From Fen-1273 sp963837815 (GTDB taxonomy: Bacteria > Bacteroidota > Ignavibacteria > UBA10030 > UBA6906): a DNA stretch of 64,000 nucleotides. The position numbers were made by a program, and so were the translations under genes. The notes beneath the pieces are model-generated. The model worked only from the letters and a program-made list of their open reading frames with translations. It did no database searches and was not told the DNA's origin. Position 1 is the first letter of the stretch; every line of letters starts with the position of its first letter. Below are positions 8,451 to 15,471 of the stretch, one piece after another. Where the stretch lies: assembly GCA_963837815.1 (NCBI GenBank), contig CAWIOS010000023.1:1-64000 (forward strand), given 5' to 3'.

Positions 8451-9451
8451 GGGTGCGCTCCTCCCGTTGTGCCTGTTCCGGCGGCCGGTTCGACGCCGGT
8501 GGCGGTCCCGCGGTGGAGTTCCTGTTCCGCCATGAGCGAGATGAACACGTTTTCAAGCGAAGGGGGAACCACCCTCCAGGTCTCGACGTCGACGTTTTCT
8601 TTCTTCATGGTGCCGAGAAGTGAGGGCATGTCCCGGCCCGCGTCCGCCACGAGGATGTTCATCCTGTCGCCGAAGGGCTGGGCCTCCTTCACGAGCGTCA
8701 TCGCGCGGACGCGCGCAAACGATCCGCGGACGTCCGGGCAGATGATCTCCACGATGTCTCCCTTCATGACTTTCTTGAGCGCGGCGGGCGTGTCCGTGAT
8801 GAGGTTTCTTCCTTCGCTCATCATGGTGACCCGGTTGCACCGTTCGGCCTCGTCGAGGTACGGCGTCGTCATCACGATGGTCATGCCGGTCCTGAGAAGA
8901 TGCGCGAGGACCTTCCAGAAGTCCCGCCGGGAGACCGGATCGACGCCGGTCGTCGGTTCGTCGAGAAGGAGGAGCTGGGGAGTGTGGATGAGCGTGCAGG
9001 CGAGCGCGAGCTTCTGCTTCATGCCGCCGGAGAGTTTGTCGGCGAGCCGTCCCCTGAACGGCGTCAGGCGGGTGAATTCGAGAAGCTCGTTCCTCCGGTC
9101 CCTGTATCCGGTGACCCCGTGGATGTCGGCGAAGAACTCGATGTTCTCGTCGATCGTGAGGTCGCCGTACAGGCTGAACTTCTGCGAGAGGTAACCGATC
9201 CGCTTCTTGACCTCCTCGGGCTCTTTCGTGACGTCATATCCCAGGACGTGGATCGACCCCGACGTCGGGCCGGAGACCCCGCAGAGCATCCTGATGACCG
9301 TGGTTTTCCCGGCCCCGTCCGGCCCCACCAGCGCGAACATCTCCCCCTTCCGGACGTCGAGCGACAGGTTGTCCACGGCCACGACGTCGCCGAATTTCTT
9401 GTACGCCCCGCGGATCTCTATCGCGCCGGTGATGTCTCCCGTTCCGTTCAC
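8447..9451 (-). CDS. ABC transporter ATPase, first half of a split YbhF, lacking the H-loop histidine
   Basis: A 334-residue ATPase with Walker A GPDGAGKT, the YLSQKFSLYGDLTIDENIEF block, signature LSGGMKQKLALA and Walker B LLLDEPTTGVDP. The switch (H-loop) position reads TTPYLDEAE, with Pro where the catalytic His normally stands, so this site may bind but hydrolyse ATP poorly. The partner ATPase encoded next has the His, which suggests one degenerate and one consensus catalytic site in a heterodimer. The N-terminal half of E. coli YbhF also departs from consensus here, as far as I recall. The start is GTG, overlapping the adaptor gene's stop by 4 bp. The C-terminal region of about 100 residues is an accessory domain. 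Confidence 0.92.
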   Translation of the reverse strand: MNGTGDITGAIEIRGAYKKFGDVVAVDNLSLDVRKGEMFALVGPDGAGKTTVIRMLCGVSGPTSGSIHVLGYDVTKEPEEVKKRIGYLSQKFSLYGDLTIDENIEFFADIHGVTGYRDRRNELLEFTRLTPFRGRLADKLSGGMKQKLALACTLIHTPQLLLLDEPTTGVDPVSRRDFWKVLAHLLRTGMTIVMTTPYLDEAERCNRVTMMSEGRNLITDTPAALKKVMKGDIVEIICPDVRGSFARVRAMTLVKEAQPFGDRMNILVADAGRDMPSLLGTMKKENVDVETWRVVPPSLENVFISLMAEQELHRGTATGVEPAAGTGTTGGAHP

Positions 9452-10413
9452 GGGTGGAGATACGCGTCTGCAGGCATCCCCGCCTTGAGGATCCCCTCGT
9501 GGTTGTCGACTTCGAGCTTGACGCCGAAGACGAGCTTTGTCCTGTCTTCCTTCGTCTGGATGTTCTTCGGCGTGAATTCCGCTATCGGCGATATATAGAC
9601 GACGTGAGCCGGGAACGACCGATCCGGGTACGTGTCGACCACGACGTCCGCGAGCCCTCCGAGCTTCACTTTCCCCAGGTCGGTATCGCTGACGTAGATC
9701 ATCAGGTTGAGCGTGTCGAGCCGGGACACCGTCACGACGGTCGATCCCGCGCCCAGTAACTCTCCCGTTTCAACGGGCTTGTGCGTCACGATGCCCGCCA
9801 CGGGAGCCGTGATCGTGGCGTCGGTCAATTGCTTTCCGATCAGGTTCGCTCCTGCCTGCGCCTGCTCCAGGCGAGCCTTTGCGGCCTCGAGCTCCTCGGG
9901 CCGCGCAAAGCGCCTCATCTTCTGGAGGTTTTGCTTCGCAGTGTTGTACTGTGCCTGGGCGACGTTGAAACGCGACTCCGCGTCGTCGAACTGCTTCTGG
10001 GTGATGCTGTGCGACGCGATGAGCGACTTCATCCGCTGGTAGTCGTCCGTGGCGTTCTTGAGCGTGGATTCCATCTGCAGGAGCGATTGCTCGGACGAGG
10101 ATATGTCCTCCGACCGGGCGCCGTTCTGGAGCATCTGGTACTGCGCCCGGGCAAGTTCCACCCCCGCCTGTGCCTGGTCCCACTGCATCTTGAGCGTCAC
10201 CTGGTCGAGCACGGCGATCGTGTCACCCGCTTTCACGCGCGTTCCCTCGTCGACGAGCAGGCTGACGATCTGTCCGGGTACCTTCGCGCCGACGTTGACG
10301 TCGACGGACTCGAGCGTGCCGGAGGCGTCCAGCATCCCTTTGTGCTTGTCGCTGCAGCCGCTCAGGATGAGGAGGGATGTGAGTGTGACCAGTGTACGGA
10401 AGAAGAATTTCAT
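9448..10413 (-). CDS. HlyD-family lipoprotein adaptor of the ABC exporter (YbhG-like)
   Basis: A 321-residue periplasmic adaptor. The N-terminus is a lipoprotein signal with lipobox LSGC (Cys at about 20). Next comes the first half of the biotinyl-lipoyl domain (VDVNVGAKVPGQIVSLLVDEGTRVKAGD). A long helical hairpin follows (about 75-180, rich in Gln/Ala, with TQKQFDDAESRFNVAQAQY), then the second lipoyl half (TITAPVAGIVTHK) and a beta-barrel domain. It should link the ABC permeases to an outer-membrane channel. It lies 7 bp downstream of the TetR regulator and overlaps the first ATPase gene by 4 bp, so all six genes are likely one transcript. Confidence 0.93.
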   Translation of the reverse strand: MKFFFRTLVTLTSLLILSGCSDKHKGMLDASGTLESVDVNVGAKVPGQIVSLLVDEGTRVKAGDTIAVLDQVTLKMQWDQAQAGVELARAQYQMLQNGARSEDISSSEQSLLQMESTLKNATDDYQRMKSLIASHSITQKQFDDAESRFNVAQAQYNTAKQNLQKMRRFARPEELEAAKARLEQAQAGANLIGKQLTDATITAPVAGIVTHKPVETGELLGAGSTVVTVSRLDTLNLMIYVSDTDLGKVKLGGLADVVVDTYPDRSFPAHVVYISPIAEFTPKNIQTKEDRTKLVFGVKLEVDNHEGILKAGMPADAYLHP

Positions 10414-10420
10414 GATGTCG

Positions 10421-11056
10421 CTACCTCTCGATGGAAAACTCAGTGGGGAGTTGGCCTGTCATGTGAATCGTTGCGCGGGCGTCCTGCGTCAGCGCACCTT
10501 CGAATATGATCCTCAGTATGCCCTGGAACGCCTGGGACGTCGAGAACGACTGTTCCGAGAGCGCGTGCGGGGTGAGGATGTTCATCACCGCGCTGTGAAA
10601 GACGAGCACGAAAAGGTCCGACTCGAGATCCGGCCGTATCATCCCTTCGGCCTTTCCCTGCTCGATCATGGTCCTGACGTTCGTGACGATCGTCTTGCGG
10701 CGGTACTCATCCGCCTCCGCCCAGAGATCCGGGGCGAACCGGCGGAGATCGACGACAAATTGCCTGCTTGCCGCACTGAACTCCCGTCCCGCGAACGCGA
10801 AAATCTCCTGGAGCTTCTCGCCGAAGGGCTTCTCGGAGCCCATGATATCTGTAAAACGTTTTCCGTTCCTTTTTATTCTGGCGTGTATGATGTTTCTGAG
10901 AAGATCTTCCTTGCTCGGGAAGTGCTTGTACATCGTCTTTTTGCTCATCCGGAGGTCTGAAGCTATTTCATCGAGCGTCACCTTCGAAATCCCGAACTCC
11001 ATGAAGCGCCGGGCTGCCGCCTCGAGTATCCTCTCCCTTTCTTCTGATTCACTCAC
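10421..11056 (-). CDS. TetR-family repressor of the exporter operon (CecR-like position)
   Basis: A 211-residue regulator. Residues about 6-52 form the TetR DNA-binding domain (RILEAAARRFMEFGISKVTLDEIASDLRMS in three helices, then KKTMYKHFPSKEDLL). The rest is the helical ligand-binding and dimerisation domain, unrelated in sequence to anything I can name. The start is GTG, since no ATG precedes the conserved domain. It is the first gene of the exporter operon, the same position as E. coli cecR before ybhGFSR, which implies that it represses its own transcript until an exported compound binds. Two inverted repeats in the upstream region (11091-11129 and 11135-11162) are candidate operators. 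Confidence 0.92.
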   Translation of the reverse strand: MSESEERERILEAAARRFMEFGISKVTLDEIASDLRMSKKTMYKHFPSKEDLLRNIIHARIKRNGKRFTDIMGSEKPFGEKLQEIFAFAGREFSAASRQFVVDLRRFAPDLWAEADEYRRKTIVTNVRTMIEQGKAEGMIRPDLESDLFVLVFHSAVMNILTPHALSEQSFSTSQAFQGILRIIFEGALTQDARATIHMTGQLPTEFSIER

Positions 11057-11090
11057 GGTTCGGCCTCCTGTTCGACGTGCCGTGTGCGTC

Positions 11091-11129
11091 CGAAATATGG
11101 TCCAAACGAAGCCATTTTGCCATATGTCG
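11091..11129. promoter_or_regulatory. Inverted repeat upstream of the TetR gene (candidate operator 1)
   Basis: CGAAATATGG at 11091-11100 faces CCATATGTCG at 11120-11129. The arms match at 9 of 10 positions as an inverted repeat around a 19-bp spacer. It begins 35 bp upstream of the TetR GTG start, where an autorepressor would bind. The spacing is wide for one TetR dimer, so two half-sites or a DNA hairpin are alternatives. Confidence 0.4.
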
Positions 11130-11134
11130 AGAAC

Positions 11135-11162
11135 GGAAACTTATATCGTATTTTACGTTTCC
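11135..11162. promoter_or_regulatory. Inverted repeat between TetR and GH27 genes (candidate operator 2)
   Basis: GGAAAC at 11135-11140 and GTTTCC at 11157-11162 are perfect 6-bp arms around an AT-rich 16-bp centre. The 28-bp overall span is typical of TetR operators. It lies 79 bp upstream of the TetR start and 129 bp before the GH27 gene, so either divergent gene could be controlled. The remaining bases of this 234-bp divergent region show nothing else convincing. Confidence 0.4.
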
Positions 11163-11290
11163 AATATACGCAATGTTTCGTCCCCTCACAACTCCCCCCC
11201 GTGTCGCTGAATTTGCTGTATCTTGTTCATCTGATTAGCGTTCTTGGAGACACGAACCAACCCGATCATCACCTTCATTGACCTCCTTCC

Positions 11291-12859
11291 ATGACTCCCA
11301 GGCTCAGTACACCCGTAATCATCGTCGCCGTATCCCTGGTTTCATTCTCTCTGTCGTTCGCCCGGGAAACCCCTCCAACCGTTCCGGCATCAGGCTCGAA
11401 CGATGCGTTCATCCTCACGCCCCGGCCCGGTCCGGCCCCCCGCATCAACGGTCCGCTCGTCTATGGCTGCCGCCCCGGGCATCCGTTCCTGTACAGAATT
11501 CCCTGCACGGGAGATCGCCCGATGAAATTCTCGGCAGCCGGTCTTCCGTCCTCTCTCCGGATCGACCCGGCATCCGGGATCATCACCGGGACGGCTCCGG
11601 CGAAGGGAGAGTTCGACGTGACACTCGGCGCGGTGAACGGGAAGGGTTCCGCTGAACGCAGGTTCCGGATCGCGAGCGGAGGGAAGCTTGCGCTTACTCC
11701 TCCGATGGGCTGGAACCACTGGTACGCGCACTACGGCAGGATCACCGATTCGCTCGTTCGTGAAGCCGCTGACGTGATGATTGCCACCGGCCTGGCTGAC
11801 GCGGGATATCAATACGTTAACATCGATGACTGCTGGATGAACAGCCCGGCGAATCCCGATCCTCTCCGGGTGGGACCTCTCCGGGACAACGCGGGGAACC
11901 TGCTTCCGAACCGGCATTTCCCCGACATGAACGCCCTGACGGCGTACATCCACGGAGCTGGTCTCAAGGCCGGGATCTATACGTCGCCGGGTCCGCTGAC
12001 GTGCGGGGGATTCTCGGGGAGTTACGGACACGAAGACCCGGATGCGAGGCAGTTTGCGGCGTGGGGGTTCGACTTCCTGAAATACGACTGGTGCTCGTAC
12101 GACCGTGTCGTCGGGGGGGACCATTCCCGGCCTGCTCTTGAGAAGCCGTACAGGATGATGGGGGAAATACTCGCCCGTCAGTCAAGGGACATCGTCCTGA
12201 ACCTCTGCCAGTACGGTATGGGGAGCGTCTGGGAGTGGGGTGTATCGGTGGGAGGACAATCGTGGCGCACTGCGGACGATCTCGGCATTGAGCTTGACCG
12301 CATATTCGACGTCGCGCTCAAAAACGCCGAGCACCGGGCGTATTCCCGGCCCGGGTCGTGGAATGATCCCGACTACATCCAGATCGGCTATATCGGCGAT
12401 GCCCGCGCCGCCGGGGGCGGGATGCCTGCACCGTGCAAGTTCACCCCTGACGAACAGTACTCCTATATGTCCCTCTGGTGCCTGATGGCGGCACCCCTCT
12501 TCTACAGCGGGGAGATGGGAAAGCTCGATTCCTTCACGCTGAACGTCCTGTGCAATCCCGAAGTCATTGACGTCGACCAGGATCCGCTCGGCCAGTGCGC
12601 GGCGGTTGCCCGGACGAGCGACAGCACGTTTCTGATGATCAAGGACCTCGGGGACGGAACGAAAGCGCTCGGCCTCTTCAACCGGGGGGGAAATCCGGCG
12701 TCCGTCACGGCGGCGTGGTCGGTGGTCGGCGTCACCGGCCGCCGCTCAGTCCGCGACCTCTGGAGGGAGAAAGACCTCCCCTCCGCCGAAGGGGAATTCT
12801 CGGCGACAGTTCCACCGCGGGGGGTGATCCTCGTTCGACTTGGACCCGCGGAGCGCTGA
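11291..12859 (+). CDS. Secreted GH27 alpha-galactosidase / alpha-N-acetylgalactosaminidase with N-terminal Ig-like domain
   Basis: A 522-residue exported glycosidase. A signal peptide (about 1-24) is followed by a putative Ig domain (about 50-128, with the typical ASGIITGTAPAKGEFDVTL). The GH27 TIM barrel begins at TPPMGWNHW (about 136). The substrate-binding NIDDCW (178-183), the nucleophile Asp in FLKYDWC (D266), and the acid/base Asp in WRTADDLG (D330) are all present, as is PGSWNDPD. A C-terminal beta-sandwich closes the protein. The activity should be removal of alpha-linked Gal or GalNAc from glycans in the periplasm or outside the cell. It is convergent with the GH38 gene; no Shine-Dalgarno sequence is obvious. 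Confidence 0.9.
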   Translation: MTPRLSTPVIIVAVSLVSFSLSFARETPPTVPASGSNDAFILTPRPGPAPRINGPLVYGCRPGHPFLYRIPCTGDRPMKFSAAGLPSSLRIDPASGIITGTAPAKGEFDVTLGAVNGKGSAERRFRIASGGKLALTPPMGWNHWYAHYGRITDSLVREAADVMIATGLADAGYQYVNIDDCWMNSPANPDPLRVGPLRDNAGNLLPNRHFPDMNALTAYIHGAGLKAGIYTSPGPLTCGGFSGSYGHEDPDARQFAAWGFDFLKYDWCSYDRVVGGDHSRPALEKPYRMMGEILARQSRDIVLNLCQYGMGSVWEWGVSVGGQSWRTADDLGIELDRIFDVALKNAEHRAYSRPGSWNDPDYIQIGYIGDARAAGGGMPAPCKFTPDEQYSYMSLWCLMAAPLFYSGEMGKLDSFTLNVLCNPEVIDVDQDPLGQCAAVARTSDSTFLMIKDLGDGTKALGLFNRGGNPASVTAAWSVVGVTGRRSVRDLWREKDLPSAEGEFSATVPPRGVILVRLGPAER

Positions 12860-12860
12860 A

Positions 12861-12892
12861 CGATGCCGGTGTACCGCCGTTCGGCGGCATCG
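12861..12892. terminator. Hairpin between the convergent GH27 and GH38 genes
   Basis: CGATGCC at 12861-12867 pairs with GGCATCG at 12886-12892, and CCGCCG/CGGCGG can pair inside. It sits in the 46-bp gap between two convergent stop codons, where a bidirectional terminator is expected. It lacks a run of Ts, so it may be only a stem-loop. Confidence 0.4.
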
Positions 12893-12905
12893 GCGAGAAC
12901 GTTCC

Positions 12906-15332
12906 TTACTGCAATCGGGGACCCTCTTCTTCGATCATCGCCGCTTCGCTCCACGTTCCGTCTTTTTCAAACCGGATCGTCTTGATCTCGTACGGCCTGA
13001 AATCGAGCGCGAGGGAAACGGACGGCGTGTTCAGCCGGAGATGCGCGCGAGTCTCTTCTCCGACGGTTTCCTGGAACCGCAGGATGAGTGCACGGGCGTC
13101 CCACGAGCTCTTGCACGCGATCAGCCTGACGTTCCCCGGCTCAACGCTCAGGATCTCCCGCCTGGCGGGGGTCTTTTCTCCTATCGGGAAATGGGGAATT
13201 ACGTAGGGGGGAGCGCTGACCCAGTCGGCGAGTCCGGCTACCGTGTGGAGCACCTCCGGAGTGTCGCCGGCCGTGAGGAGCACCCGGAAATCGTGGATTC
13301 CCTGGTCCATGTGTTTTCGATGGGGGGACGTTCCGGGATCGAACGTCCGCTCGTGGCAGTAGATGGCGCTCCGGAGCACCGATAGCCTGATTTCCCCCTC
13401 GTGGAGATCGAACCCGTACTGGCCGCTGTTGATCAGCCCGAGTGCCGTCGGCTTCCCGCCCGAGATTCCCTTGAGCACGAGCCAGCGCCCCTGCACGTGT
13501 TCTTCCCCGTCCGAGGGACGGAGGGTTGCTCCCCCCGGGACCTCGCAGAATGCTTCTGACTGCCGGAACGTCGTCGGTATGCTGAGTTTCAGTCTCCGGC
13601 GTTCCTCGTTCCAGTGGACGCGAAACCGGAATTCGAGAAACGGACAGGCGGCATAGGCGATTGTCCGGCAGAGGATCGTGCTTCGTCCGGCCTCGAACGC
13701 GGCTTCGGTGATCGTCCGAATTGGGCCCCTCTCCACCGTGACGAGTGACCCCGGAACGAGTGCAAACGTGCCGAGGACATTTCTGTACTTCCACACCTCC
13801 ATCCCCCAGGAATCTGCCGTGTCTTCGACGATCAACCCCTTGAATGCCTCACCGGAAAGTACTTCGCGTCCTCCCCCGGCGTCGAAGTGGTTGATGAGCC
13901 CCGCGTCAGAGAGGCCGTATTTGACGCTGGAGGCCGCAGGTGCGCGCTCCCCGTGGCCGCTCCTCATTTCTATCCTGTAGTAGGCCGCCCCGATCTGGGG
14001 GAGCGAAGCTTCGAAACAGATCTTCCTCCGCCATTCGTCCTTGAGAAGAAGTGACTCCGGTGCCTCCTCCTGTACCGGGATTTCCGTCCCGTCCAGTGTG
14101 AAGAGTCTTGCGTGCCACTCCCCCTTGAGCTTCGGCACGTGGTCGATCATGTACTCGAATTCCACGGGGACACGATGTGCTCCCGGGTTGACGTTCAGGA
14201 TGGTCACCGGGATTTCGAGCTTCCTGTGGGCCCCGGCTGAGAGACCGGACACCGCGCCGAGCCGGATCCGCCGCGCCGTTTCCGAGGAGCGTCCATAAAG
14301 GTCGAGCGCGTCAAGCTCGCCGGCCTCGACGGAGGATCCCGGGAGTATGTCGTGAAAGTCGTTGAAGAGGTGATCCCTCCACGCGTCGCGAATCTGACCT
14401 GCCGGGTACTCCTGTCCGGTTTCCCACCAGGACGCCGCGCGAAGTGCTTCCGTCTGGACGATCTCCCCGAGATTGCGCTGCATCCTTCTCTTGAGCCGGG
14501 ACATCGACGTGTAGCACCCCGTGAATATCCGCTGCAGGTCCCCCTCCACGACCGGCAGTGAAGGGACCAGCTCGCGGATGGATTCATAGAAGCGCTCCGT
14601 GGAGCTGTGGACGATCTCGACCCGGGTCTCCTCCTGCATCAGATTCTGTATCTGCTCCAGTTCACGGGCGGTGGCGCCACCGCCGTGGTCGCCGAGCCCC
14701 CAGAACACCGGTGTGTCGCGGTTCATCCGGAGTGCGATGTCGATCCCCTCGCGGATCCTCTCGACGGCCTTATCGTGAAACGTATTGTACCCGGCGAAGG
14801 GCACCCTGTAGGAGGCCACCTCGGATCCGTCGATCCCCCGCCACCGGTAGAGGTCCGAAGGAAGGGGGAGATCTTTCGGTCCGGGGCGCATGTGAATGTA
14901 CATCCGGAAGCCGGCCTGGGTCAGTATCTGCGGCAGCCCTCCGCTGTGCCCGAATGAATCAAAATTATACGCCACCAGCGGTCGCACGCCGAAGTGCTTT
15001 GTGAAGAAGCTCCTCCCTTCGGCAATGTGTCGGATGATGGATTCCGTCCCCGGCAGGTTAACGTCGGGCTGCAGGTCCCACCCTCCCGAAATGCACCAGC
15101 GGCCTTCTTCGACGAGCTTCCGGATTTCAGCGAACAGGGGCGGGTCGTACTCCTGTACCCAGCGGTAGAGAATGGCTTCGTTGTGGTTGAAGACAAATGC
15201 CGGAAACTCTCTCAGGAGACGCGCGGCAATGCCGAATGTCGTGATCGCTTCTGCCGCCCCTTCGTCCCACCGCCATTGCCAGACCGGGTCGAGATGAGCG
15301 TTGCATATCAAATGAATGACAGGTTTTTTCAT
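12906..15332 (-). CDS. GH38 alpha-mannosidase
   Basis: An 808-residue enzyme predicted to hydrolyse alpha-mannosides with retention, using a zinc ion. The N-terminus holds the zinc-binding NAHLDPVWQW (H13, D15). AYNFDSFGHSGGLPQIL contains the probable nucleophile D125, and a later DFHDILPGSS supplies the remaining zinc His. Length fits bacterial GH38 enzymes, with a central helical domain and a C-terminal beta-sandwich. There is no signal peptide, so it should act in the cytoplasm on imported oligosaccharides, unlike the exported glycosidases on both sides. It is convergent with GH27 and divergent from the glycosidase at 15472. No clear Shine-Dalgarno sequence precedes the ATG. Confidence 0.93.
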   Translation of the reverse strand: MKKPVIHLICNAHLDPVWQWRWDEGAAEAITTFGIAARLLREFPAFVFNHNEAILYRWVQEYDPPLFAEIRKLVEEGRWCISGGWDLQPDVNLPGTESIIRHIAEGRSFFTKHFGVRPLVAYNFDSFGHSGGLPQILTQAGFRMYIHMRPGPKDLPLPSDLYRWRGIDGSEVASYRVPFAGYNTFHDKAVERIREGIDIALRMNRDTPVFWGLGDHGGGATARELEQIQNLMQEETRVEIVHSSTERFYESIRELVPSLPVVEGDLQRIFTGCYTSMSRLKRRMQRNLGEIVQTEALRAASWWETGQEYPAGQIRDAWRDHLFNDFHDILPGSSVEAGELDALDLYGRSSETARRIRLGAVSGLSAGAHRKLEIPVTILNVNPGAHRVPVEFEYMIDHVPKLKGEWHARLFTLDGTEIPVQEEAPESLLLKDEWRRKICFEASLPQIGAAYYRIEMRSGHGERAPAASSVKYGLSDAGLINHFDAGGGREVLSGEAFKGLIVEDTADSWGMEVWKYRNVLGTFALVPGSLVTVERGPIRTITEAAFEAGRSTILCRTIAYAACPFLEFRFRVHWNEERRRLKLSIPTTFRQSEAFCEVPGGATLRPSDGEEHVQGRWLVLKGISGGKPTALGLINSGQYGFDLHEGEIRLSVLRSAIYCHERTFDPGTSPHRKHMDQGIHDFRVLLTAGDTPEVLHTVAGLADWVSAPPYVIPHFPIGEKTPARREILSVEPGNVRLIACKSSWDARALILRFQETVGEETRAHLRLNTPSVSLALDFRPYEIKTIRFEKDGTWSEAAMIEEEGPRLQ

Positions 15333-15471
15333 ACGTGCCGTGTGTGAGTGTCCTGGGACCGGTGATGAAACTAGAGAATTGCCGCCGGAGAATCAACAAT
15401 CGCGTGTTCCGCGTTCAAATGTTGCTGTTGACGGTCTGCATTCGTTACATTAATGGACCCACGAAGAAGGA

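Noticed and set aside
6163..9194. Two long plus-strand open frames (about 540-560 codons) opposite the ABC exporter genes
   Set aside because: They are antisense to genes with complete ABC motifs, their translation is dominated by Arg, Asp, Glu and His without any domain, and long antisense frames are expected in GC-rich DNA.
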